From Phylloscopus collybita (Eukaryota > Chordata > Aves > Passeriformes > Phylloscopidae), in NCBI GenBank assembly GCA_027886175.1, contig JAJNNQ010000008.1, positions 7,691,001 through 7,755,000 on the forward strand: a stretch of 64,000 bases of DNA, in the 5' to 3' direction. Below the pieces are notes generated by a model, which was not told where the DNA came from, ran no database searches, and worked only from the letters and a program-made list of their open reading frames with translations. Positions 49,677-60,222 of the stretch are shown here, piece after piece. The position numbers were made by a program, and so were the translations under genes. Every line of letters begins with the position of its first letter. The stretch's first letter is position 1.

Positions 49677-52006
49677 GTAACAGGAATCTGAGAGGGTCAT
49701 TATTGGGTAATTGATATGCTGTACTTCAGAGCTACTGGGCTCCCACAGCTGCTCAGAGAAGCAGGATAGTCCCTTTTCCTTATACTGTTTTTTAAAATCA
49801 CAAGGCTTGTACAGCATCAGCCGGTCATTTTGGCAGGGTTTGGTGGGTATTCTAGACCAAAATGCACATGCAAATTAAAATGGATCTATTTTGGATGTGC
49901 ACTTCACCAGAGTGCTCCTGTAAGACATCTCATTTCATAACACAAGCCCGCTCTAACCCAGCCATTAAACTATCATATAATTAAAGCCTTTGTTAATTAT
50001 TAGGTCATTAAGTGTGTTCTGCCTCCTGCAAACCCAAGGAAAAGGCTATGGGAAGCTCTATGGAGATAACTTGGAGGAGCCCAAAAGTCCTTTTGTAGTT
50101 GTACTGTACATGTCCTCTCTTATGCAAACACTCTGGGGCCGCATTTTATTAAACAGCATTGGGGAATATTCTGCATTTGATTTGGTACATTGAACTTGGG
50201 TAACCACTGAGGCTGCCCCACTCTTGCAGTAAGACTTCTATCATGTCAGTTCAAATATGAGATGCCAACAACTCTATTTTATGTGCTTTTTGTAGGCTTT
50301 CTGCTACTCTTGTCAGATATTTATGAGTTCTATGGGGTTTTTTCAGTCTAGTCAAGAGCTCCTGAAATGCATCCCATAGGATGGAATGAGGGAGGGGGTA
50401 CTGCTAAGTGCTCTCAGCTGTTATGGGTGGGTCATGTGCCCTCATCTTACAGGACCACAAAATGAAGGTCTTTAGAAACAGGGAACTCAGCTGCAGCCTA
50501 TTCCCTGGTGGCACACTGGTATGTTCCTGTTAGTGATTGTCACCTTTTGACCATGAGGCCTAAAAATTAGAAATAGAAGAGAAGGGGGTTTAACAGGCTC
50601 ATATTGGAGAAATGCTTTACAAGAATGATGAGCTTGTTTGATTTGTATGTAATGAGCACCAGGTGCCACACCATATGTGTAAGCTCTGTTACACACCATC
50701 CCCAGTTTCAGGAAATTTGTTGTGTCTGGCCTCTTGTTTTCCTGACTCAGTTTATACTAAACTTCAGATGGGTGACAAAACAGCCTAATGACTTCAGATT
50801 CACTCTTTTCCACTGCCCAGGAGAAGATAATATAGGTATGCAGGTAATGATGCATTCAAGCAAAATACCTAGTGCTTGTAGACCTCTTTAAATCTCCAGA
50901 TGTGTATTTTGTTTGGTTTAAAGGCATTATATGAATGATACAATCTACTATAGAGAATGATACAATCTTTCTATACAGAAAATTATGTTTATGGAAATGC
51001 CTGTATTTTATATATCTTACTTGGCATCTAAATGCAGAACAACTTCATTTTTACTGAGATGACGTGGTCATGAATAGGAGATATCAAGCACTAGAATAGA
51101 TAATGACCCATATGTAAGAGTTGCCTTTAGATATACAGCCATGTTTACAGAAATTATGGGAAGGTTTCATGCGCTTCAGTGCAATTTACTAAATACAGTG
51201 TGGGATGAAATTGCTGTTGTTGGAGCATAGGACAGCTTTAGAAATGAGTAGCTTGGGGGAGGAAAGCCTTATGTATTCACCTGAAACAGAAAGCATTAGT
51301 AAATTTAGATGACTGTTCTCTTGAAATAATTTGCAAAATTGCAATACCTTTGACAGTGAATTCCAGTTAATTGCTTTACAATAAGAGAGCAATTGTTTTT
51401 CCAGGAACAACTCCCGTATGAGCCTTCATTAATAAAGTCTTGCTGATTTCTGTCCAATTTCTTCATGTGTTCTGTCATGTCATCAGCTTCATTTCTGCTC
51501 ATCACATCTTCTCCTTGGCAGTACCTCAGAGTCTTTTCTATGTTTCAGCCCTGTCTTCTGATGAAGTTGTTTAACTCAGTGTTTTGTAATTGCTCCCCAA
51601 TAACTCATAAACTCTTGTGCAGAGGGGACAAAGACAGCATATATCCCTGCTAGTCCAGAGTGAGCCTGTCCTCAGCATGAGGAGCCAGAAGTGATGCCTT
51701 GAGAATGTATAGGGACAAAGTCCTCTGAGCATCTCCTTAATGGGGACAGAATTTGGCTCTGGCTTTTGTGAAATCTTTAGCACCAATCTCTCTGATAACA
51801 CTGTCTGTCTGTTGAGGGTAACTGGCCAGCAGAATCAAAGGAACAGGCAGAGGCACAAGCACAATAGAGTCATTTCTTTAGGAAAGCAGGCTAAAAATAA
51901 TTTGGCCTTTAGATATCTGCAATATGTCACAAATGCATGCTTATATTAACACACAATTCCTATTCCTCTTTTCTATCCCCAGAAAAATCTTTGTGTGTAT
52001 GCACAC

Positions 52007-52035
<29 letters not shown>
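52007..52035 (+). repeat. (TTTA)n microsatellite
   Basis: About seven perfect attt units. Confidence 0.95.
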
Positions 52036-52037
<2 letters not shown>

Positions 52038-52687
52038 ATGGTGAAGTATTCTAGAGCCTCTCTGTAATGTTATCTAATGCATCAGTGCATGCTGAATTTA
52101 AAAATAAAATGAATGCAACTTAACTTTGAAAAGCCTGCTATTAATTTATAAAATATCTGCTGAAATGGAAGAATACATCTTCCAGGGGAAGTTGTGAACA
52201 CTTAATGGAGAGAGCTAATAGGATTGGCCCAGCATAGTTGCAACTAATAGTGTGCAGTGGGATTTTCAAAAGCACTAAGGGAAAAATACTTTAATAAAAC
52301 TTCCATACATAATCTTCTCATTGTTGCTAAGCTTCCATGATATGAACATTCTAACTCATGTTAGGAAATATTTGCCTTGCTAGACTTGTGTTTTCAGACT
52401 GTGAAGCTGGAAATTCAGTTTTGTAAAGCACTGATGTTTTCCATGACGCCTTCCATACGTTGCACTGTTCTATAAATCACCGTAAACCTAACTCAGGTAG
52501 GCTTAGAGATATCTGAATGTCAAACCAGAGTAATTCTTCATTGCATTGAACAATTAATGAAGCCTTTTGGGAAAGCTGTTTATGAAGCCTTAACACAGTA
52601 AGTGGTATAATTTAGCTGCACAGGAAAAGCAGTGTGTTCTGGCATTTCTGCAAGGGGGAGGGTGGGCCCGTGTAGATGTGTCCAGGT

Positions 52688-52900
52688 CAGTCTGTACAGT
52701 GCTCGTGCTGGCTGGGAAAGAAGCAGGGTCCAGGGCTTACGTAAGTGTTCTATTTCATGACAATTTAGCTGGTTTCCATGGAGATAATTATGTTGTCACA
52801 AACTAAGGGTAAAGGTTTCAAGTGCAAGATAAATAGGAGGAGCACATGGACTTCCAAGCAATAAAGATGTCCTTCTTTTGCTCCGTTGTAACAAAAGGCA
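52688..52900 (+). repeat. local duplication block A, copy 1
   Basis: This block aligns by eye to 58793-59008 in the same orientation. Shared words include cagggtcca, tttcatga, ttgtcacaaact and tttcaagtg. The core 52753-52854 is strikingly similar to 58862-58958, with a small gap. A short frame on the minus strand is shared in translation (for example CDNII/CDNVI followed by SMETS/SIETS), a by-product of the nucleotide similarity. Confidence 0.75.
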
Positions 52901-53057
52901 ACTATAATCACAGCAGTGAAAGAGTGAGCTGTCTTTGCGATAAACATTGTTAGCATTCAGTATATCAACACCCTGTATTTCATACCATGCCTCTCAATAC
53001 CTTTTTCTTTATGATCATGCTTTCAGTGGATAATAGTTTTCACCAGTTACACTAGAG

Positions 53058-53125
53058 TGGGGCCAACCCTTTAGCTGGAATAAATCAGCCCAGCTGGACT
53101 GCAGTCAATGAAACTGTGCTAAATT
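53058..53125 (+). mobile_element. old palindromic sauropsid repeat fragment
   Basis: gggccaaccctttagctgga is followed by ataaatcagcccagctggac and tgcagtcaatgaaactgtgc. Words and order resemble the common old repeat gggccagatcctcagctggt with central attgaagtcaatggag (from memory). Diverged; family not named. Confidence 0.45.
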
Positions 53126-53994
53126 AAAGCTGAATTAAGCTGTGCTGAATTAAACCATTTGGGAATTTGACTTAACATTGTTCACCTACGCTGCCAAGTG
53201 ATCAGGTCAATAATATAAACAACAGAAGAGAGATATCTGATGGATTTTTTTTTTTCCTGTAAGTAGTTATTCCCTTCAACCCTCTGAGTCATTCAAGACA
53301 ATAGTTTGGTCAAGCTTTGGGCTTACCAGTGGCCCAACCAATTTGTTGCTGTAAGGGTGTTTTGTACTCCTGTGTTTTAATCACCATTCTGGTTAATTAG
53401 TAAGGTAGCACTTGGATTTCTTTTTTCCTTATTCCTTTCTGTCCCCCCCACCACTTTTTCAGCCATAGGCTTATATAAGTTAATGACAAATGCTTGTCAT
53501 TAAAGAGTTGGATGTCATGTTTCCCAAGACTATTTACAGTGCTGGTCTGTGAAACTCTTGACTGAAATTGCTCTCAATTTTTAAACTGTTGACAGTACTG
53601 GAAAAGAGTCCAAATAAAGCCTGAGTGCAGGCATTTATGCATACTAGAAAATAAACTGCAGGTGAGTCAAAGCGTGTTTGTCATCCGTAGAGCCACATCC
53701 ATATGGTACAGATTTGTTAGCTATTGGTTGTGCTGTTAACTTGTTGACCTTGTAAATCACATCTAGCATCAAAATAACAAGGAATATCCCCTTTGAGTGG
53801 GCAATATGCTCAGTTTTTTAAATTTAGAAGCCACTCAACACCATTACATGCAAATTACTTGATACATGTTGTTGATTGTGGTTCTAAATGTTAACAGCAC
53901 CATTGAGTTGCCTGAGCACAGGGCCCTGGTGTCACCCTGCTGCAGGGCTGGCAGAGCTGATCCTGGCTTTAGGAAGACCTCTATATGCTTTGAG

Positions 53995-54022
53995 TACAAT
54001 CTCCTGAATACAGGAGATTGTA
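53995..54022. repeat. perfect hairpin, 12-bp arms and 4-nt loop
   Basis: tacaatctcctg, loop aata, caggagattgta. The arms are perfectly complementary. It lies between duplication blocks A and B of copy 1; no counterpart was found between the copy-2 blocks. Confidence 0.85.
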
Positions 54023-54170
54023 ACGTAAAGACGCTCTTCTCAGCGGGGTGATTATTTGTACTCAGTGGGTGATCCATATTGTACTCATACAATTTATATT
54101 TTCTATATAATGCTTACTTATGCATTAAATATGTTAATTATAAGTAAATATTGGAAGGTAAGGAGTGATA

Positions 54171-54390
54171 TATGCATTACATAGGTAGCAGACTTAGACT
54201 ATAAATACATGTTGAGACTCTGTCTTTTATTTCCTAATTCAATAGCACTGCCTCAGTTGTGTTCTTTGTTTGGCACTGACAAAAGCTTTTGTAACTTTAC
54301 ACTGAATCTGAGAGTTCTAGCTTTCTTTCTGTGGTTTCATGTTACTTGAGTGAGAAAGAAGCCCTGGACAGTGCTGCTCTCTGTGGGAGC
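54171..54390 (+). repeat. local duplication block B, copy 1
   Basis: Aligns by eye to 59971-60222 in the same orientation. Shared words include tcttttattt, taattcaatagcactg (versus taattcagtagcactg), gttctttgtt or its variant, and ggtttcatgttacttgagtg (versus ggtttcatgttacttgaatg). Copy 2 carries an extra poly(T) run. Confidence 0.75.
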
Positions 54391-55045
54391 CTGGCTGTGG
54401 GGGCTGCCCTACTCCCCCAGAGGTGCTGGGAGCCCAGGATGGGAGAGCTGCATCCACGACGTCTTTCTCCTCCAGAGCAGAAGTCCTACCCATTCACATT
54501 ATTCTCTCACTCTGCCACCTGCTTTTAATCTGTGAGTGAGGCTTACTGCTCTTGTGGATCTCATCTGCTTATTTTATCTTATTATTTGCTAAAGTATATG
54601 GTAATTAGAAGGAGAGAATAGAGACATAACAATAAGCAGAAAATGCCTTTGCATTCCTTTTTTTTTTTCCACTCAGTTATTTTCGTATATCCTCTTTTTA
54701 TTGTGTATGTCTCCTTTTTTTCAGTTTTTTTCTTCAATATTATGTCTTGAAGCCTTTGAGCCAGGATGCTGTATTTTCCATCCTAGAGGAATGTTTTTCT
54801 TAATTTTTTCACAAAATAATACATATTTAAGAAACTTTCCAGTTTTATTTACAAACTAGACTAAAACAGTGACTCAGAACGAAGCACTAAGCTCTCAGAA
54901 TTATACTTTTCAACCAGTACAGCAGTGGAATGTCCTACCATTCAAAACACTGTCCATAGCTTAGTTATGCTGTAAAAATGCACTTGGGAATATTCAAAAC
55001 CATAAGAACTGAGTGAACTTTTAAATAGCATGTTTCTAAAATAAT

Positions 55046-55135
55046 TGGTGTGGTGGTTTTTTTTTGTGGTTTATTTATTTTTTTTTTTGGTTTTTTTTTG
55101 GGGGGGGGTTTGGTTGTGGTTTTTTTTGTTTGTTT

Positions 55136-55174
<39 letters not shown>

Positions 55175-55208
55175 TTTTTTGTTTGTTTTTGTTTGTTTGT
55201 TTGTTTCT
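55046..55208 (+). repeat. G/T-rich tract with T37 and G9 runs
   Basis: T-rich with a G9 run at 55100-55108, an uninterrupted T run at 55137-55173 and (TTTG)n at the right end. Such tracts are prone to slippage and assembly error. Confidence 0.9.
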
Positions 55209-57785
55209 GTTGGGAGATTTTAATATATGCATTTCCAAAATTACCAACTAATCTGTGGTAGGAGTTATTGAAAGCTGGTCTTGCAAGCACTGAACATTGA
55301 GGAAACCCACGTTATGTATCTTATCCTGCTGAACTTCCAGTGGGGTTTCCCGTACCTGCCACATGAGAAAAGAACAAAGGTCTCAGCTGCATTTCTTTGT
55401 GTCTGAATTTGAACTTGTAAGTCAAGCATATCCCAGAGAGACACTTGCTCATGTTAGGGTTCCACCCATTGCTGGGTCTTTTAATGAGCTGGGATGGCAG
55501 CCCTGATGGGGCAGGTTCAAGGCATTGTTTATATGATGAAGCACCAGAATATTTTCTGCTTGCAGAATCTGTGATTATATCACAGAGTGGCACAACTCAA
55601 GGGCAGCCAGAAATGCCTTGCTAAAGAAAAAGGAAAGACCCTGTAAGTTGCATGGAGGTCCATTAGCAGAGCTGAGGGAAACCTGTGGTACATCAGCTCT
55701 TGCCCAGGCTTTGCATTTCAGATCATAATTTTTACAACATTTCTTCTGCAAGGAGTACCTAAAACAGAAATTGTGTGCAAAATCTGTGTATCCTAAAATA
55801 AAAAGTATTTCTCAGATTGTAAGAATCTGAGACTTTTACTCACATATACTACAAATGACAAAAGGGCAGGACATACTGAGCATCAGTATGATGGTGCACC
55901 TCTGTACCATCTCCAAAGTAAAAGCAAAATCAGTTTCAGAAGCTGTAGTTTGTTCTTTAAAAGGCACAAAAGACAGATTTGGTCATTCACTTCTGTATCT
56001 TAGTGACTCCCTTGCATTTAAAGATGTTTCTCATCCAAGAATTGATGCTAATGCTATAACATCAGGTAAATTCTTTGATGGTGGTCGCTGTTGTGTCTAT
56101 TACAGTTAGATAAGGATATCTATCAGACCTTCAGGTTATTTAATCCTATTGAACAACACTGTGAGATGTAATAATTGATTTATACAATGATCTCTGGCTT
56201 GCATTTATACTGTCTACCCAAGGACTCCTGGGTCCTAACACTTGTATTGAGAGAATTTCAAAAGGCTCATGGGGGACAGCAATAACTCAGATGATATCAA
56301 AAGGCGATTTCAGTGCCTGGGAGTCTGGGATAGTTTGCAAAGTGCTCCAGTGTCCTCAGAGGTCAAATTAACCACAACGTGTTGTATAGCTGCTGTTAGT
56401 TTGGTTGCAAATCAAATGCCCTTCCTTTGGTAGTGCTTCAGAATGGAACATTTTGTGAGAGTGTTCATCGAAGCTTTCCAGTAAAGACAATGACTTAAAA
56501 AATAAATCTTTGAAAGGGTTTAACCTTTCATGGCAAGAATGTGTTAATGACAGTTCTTCCCTTTAGAAGCTTATTATGGAAAGATAGGCTTAGAAGCTGT
56601 TCTCTGCTTTTGCCACAGCTATTCTATTCATCAGTGAAATTTAAAATTCCATGTAGTGTGGTAAGTTTGCAATGGGACTGTGGAAGAGAGGAGCAGCTAT
56701 AATGTCATACTTGAGTCATTAGAATTACATCTTCCCTTGTCTATTATTTTTCTTAAAACAACAGGAAAGTGTCAAACTGAGAATAAATAGGCAGCAGTGT
56801 CAAGACTTGTCACTCTTACCAGCTCTAGCCAGGGTAAGTTTTCAGCTCCTGGTGGTGTTTTCTCCCTGCCTTCACCATCCAAGCTGCTTTCACTGGAGAC
56901 AAAAGTGCACTTTTTTCCTTTTTTAATTTTGGATGCTGAGGAACTGTGCCAGGGTGAACTGGCAAAGAGCTAAGTGCCACAGCAGGGAAGAAGATTCATA
57001 AATGATGAAGACACAATCTCTTAAACTCCCTAGCTCACAGGTGTTTTGTTATTAATGAAGCTGAAAAAGATGCTCCAAATTATGTCTCCTCCTTGTCATG
57101 AGAGCTCTGGCAGCTCTTTGTGACTGAAAGATCCTGCTCTTGCAGGTGTGTGGGATAAACTTGCAAGCCAGAATGGGGAAACAAGAGAGAGAAAGAAAAA
57201 CATTCACATACCCAAGGGATCCTAGAGATGGAAGAGAAATTATAAAACCCTCAGTCAGTGCATAGTGAAATGTATTCTGTCAATATATGGGAAAAGAGAT
57301 AACTACAAACTTCATCTCCATGCATCTTATTTATCCCTCCAGCCCACATACACCTGGCAGCAAAGAGAATTGTCATCTGGTCTGTAACCCTACAGTGACA
57401 TTCTTTTTAAATCCCTAAGCAGAGCAACCTAAAGGCTAAAAAGGATTTTTAGAGTTTTGCAAGCTCTTTTCCAAAAACCAACAGTGATGACATCAAAGCC
57501 TTGGAACAAAAGCGCAAGGTTTCTTTTTTCAGTTTTTTCATCTTTTGCCCCCGATGTGTTAAGACCTGACTTATGGAAAATAATAATATTATGCTGGGGT
57601 TTATTGCCTTGTTATGAAAGAATGAAGTTCATTTTTGCTTTTTATTGGCACCATCTGTTTCTTTTCTGGCAAGACACCCTCAAATGGTAGGATCCTACAT
57701 ATAAATGGCTGGTCCTGAGGTATGCAGGCTGTACTGATCATTAGATGCTCAAGAATTCTGTCTTTCCTTTTTTTGCATAGCCTGA

Positions 57786-57845
57786 CCAAACAAACAAACA
57801 GAACCCCCCCCAAACAACCCTAAACTGAAACAAACAAACAAATTA
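57786..57845 (+). repeat. A/C-rich tract with (CAAA)n
   Basis: accaaacaaacaaacag, then C8 and another caaacaaacaaa run. Confidence 0.85.
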
Positions 57846-58792
57846 AAAAGCTCTCCCTGCCCCAAAAGCCACAAGACGCACATTCTATGGAGAGGTTTAG
57901 CAAAATGTCATCTGTTAGAGAGAATGAAAACTTTAAATAAGGTGTTATTCACTAATCTAAGTCACTGGAAATGCTGATGAGCATTCCCCTCTTCCACCCT
58001 GGAATGTGGTGCACAGCTGGATGGTCACGGTGACCGCACAGGTCAATGGCGCAGGAGGATGCGCTCTAGTTTGGATGCTAATTAAAATTTTGTCACTGAC
58101 TTCATTCCAGACACCACCTTACTCTCAAATGCTTGTTTTGAGCATGAAGATTGAGTTGTTACCTGCCAGCACCTACTAATTGCTGAACAGGGAGTGTAAA
58201 GAATGAAATTCAGCAAGATGTGTCCCACTTACTGTTATGTATAAAAACAATACCAGGTATTGATATAGCAAAAGAATACAGTCTCACTTAAGCAACTATT
58301 GCAGTCAAATACAGATTTTCAAAATTCCACTATTTCCTAAAAGCTTTTATAGAAATTGTGTATTTGATGACGTTTTGGGAATTTAGTTTGATGCTAAAGC
58401 TGAGCCTAAAGTGATCCTCAGTGATTATTAGAGTTCTTAAACTAGAAGCAGATGAAAAGTAAAGGTGATAGGAATTTAACCTCAGAAAACTTGGTACACT
58501 ATTATACTGCAAAGAGTATTCACAGTGTTTTCTTTGGTTTGTGAGTCAGTGTCATGTGTCAACAATTCCTAGTTATCAGATACCTAATGCACAGTTTAGG
58601 ATGAGCAAAGCTACAGCTGAGCAAAAAAGAACATTGAACCATGTATCCTGATTCTGAACAGCTGAGAAGTTTACTTAGTCCTCATGTAATGATTGATTTA
58701 TTTTTTGGCTGGTTAGAGGTAGAAAACAGTATTGTTTTAATAAATCCCTACTAAACTGGTTTGTGGGTTTCTATGAGATCTGCCAGTAGTGA

Positions 58793-59008
58793 CAGTTTGT
58801 GCAGTACACGTGTTTACCAGGTTTTCTGTAAACAGGGTCCAAATATTGTGCAAATGCTCCGTTTCATGAGAACTAGTTTCTATGGAGACAATTACGTTGT
58901 CACAAACTGAGTGTTGTGATTTCAAGTGTGAGATAAATAAGAAGAGCATGGGAACTTCTAATCAGCTAAAATGATCTATTTTTGCTTTGTATTGACAAAA
59001 AAGCAAAA
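58793..59008 (+). repeat. local duplication block A, copy 2
   Basis: Partner of 52688-52900. The stretch from tttcatgag (58861) to gggaacttc keeps the order of words seen in copy 1, including attacgttgtcacaaactga and ttcaagtgtgagataaataa. Divergence is clear but moderate. Confidence 0.75.
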
Positions 59009-59970
59009 GCAGCCCACGGGAATGAAATTAAACTCAATTCTTTCTTTAATGTTGGCAGAGAGTAACATTTTAATATTCTGAATTGATCCTGTGACTGTGT
59101 ACAACTGTCTCCTCACATTAATTCTCATGGTTCTTCTGCTGAAAATTAGCGTCACTTTTTAAACTGCTTATCCAGTGGTAGTGGAAAACAAAACCAGTAA
59201 AGCACCTATCAGGATTGATATTCCTTCAAGGACCATGTGGCAGATCAGATGACAGATGTGTGCACATTCCCCATCTAATGCTTCACATGTTTGATGTAGC
59301 TGGTTAGAACTATTTACTGGAATTTTAAATCTCTCTTACTTATGCATTAGAAAATGAAATATAGCCTGTAAGCTGGATTACATACTTAGCTCTTACAAAT
59401 GCTTGCTGTTCACCCTGTGTATGTTTGAAAACTAAGAGAGGAGAAAAAGTGAAGATTTGGTAATCACTGCCTGTAGTTCCAAACAGCTTTCCCTTACATG
59501 AGCAACACTTTGTTCTAGGGGAATGGTGAGGGGATTGGAGCCTCAGGGCGTGACAGAGCCTACACCTTTATTTCAGATACCCAGAGTCAGAGGATTCTTT
59601 TCTTGTATCATTATTAGATAGCTGTTGACATGCTCAGGTCTGTTTTGTCAAAGATGCGTGAAGGGGTCGTTCACCCCAGGCAGGGAGATGTCTCCCCGCT
59701 CCTTAAGTACAGCCTGTGCAGTTTGGGGATGCTGTTCGAGGAACATAGACTGAGCATGAATAAGATATGAGTGTGGTAATTAGAGAACTATTTTTATTTT
59801 GAGTAATGAAGTACAGAAGAGGGAAATATACATAGGGGACAAATTTTATAGATTTACTATAGATCAGCATATACCTATGTGTAAGTGTGCATGTTAACAG
59901 ATATTCACACAGTTTGCAGCATACTTTGCAGTGTAAATATGAAACCATAGTAAATTTAGAATATTTTCTC
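59009..59970. other. spacer between the copy-2 duplication blocks
   Basis: About 960 bp that do not visibly align to the 1270 bp between the copy-1 blocks. No gene seen. Confidence 0.6.
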
Positions 59971-60222
59971 TTATGGTACAGACATGCACATTATATATTT
60001 ATATTGAGGCTCCTTCTTTCTCTTTTATTTTGTAATTCAGTAGCACTGTCTTGGCAACACAAATGGCTGGTTTTCTTTGTTCAGCGTTGACAAGAGCTTT
60101 TCCAACTTAAAAAATCTGACACTGTTCCAGCTTTTTTTTCCCCTTTTCTTTCTTTTTTTTTTTTTTTTTTCCAGGGTTTCATGTTACTTGAATGAGAAGG
60201 ATATATACTGGTTGAACCTTCT
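59971..60222 (+). repeat. local duplication block B, copy 2
   Basis: Partner of 54171-54390. It includes a poly(T) insertion (60153-60170) absent from copy 1, followed by gggtttcatgttacttgaat. Confidence 0.75.

Larger units (their letters stand above)
47495..52687. other. intergenic, no gene recognised
   Basis: AT-rich and largely unique. Contains the G/T tract at 49525 and the (TTTA)n array at 52007. Open frames of up to 130 codons are either low-complexity or lack any recognisable domain. Confidence 0.7.
54391..58792. other. intergenic, no gene recognised
   Basis: Contains the G/T tract at 55046 and the A/C tract at 57786. An 84-codon frame at 55855-56109 spans a donor-like tcaGGTAAAT, but it has no acceptor of quality and no recognisable domain. 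A good donor-like aggGTAAGT lies at 56831-56839. Confidence 0.65.

Noticed and set aside
49425..49817. 130-codon minus-strand frame rich in Lys, Thr and Asn
   Set aside because: Translation of the G/T-rich simple repeat.
55045..55290. Overlapping Phe/Leu/Cys-rich and Lys-rich frames
   Set aside because: Translation of the T-rich and TTTG tract.
55855..56109. 84-codon frame over a donor-like tcaGGTAAAT
   Set aside because: No pyrimidine-rich acceptor upstream and no recognised homology; kept only as a note in the intergenic block.
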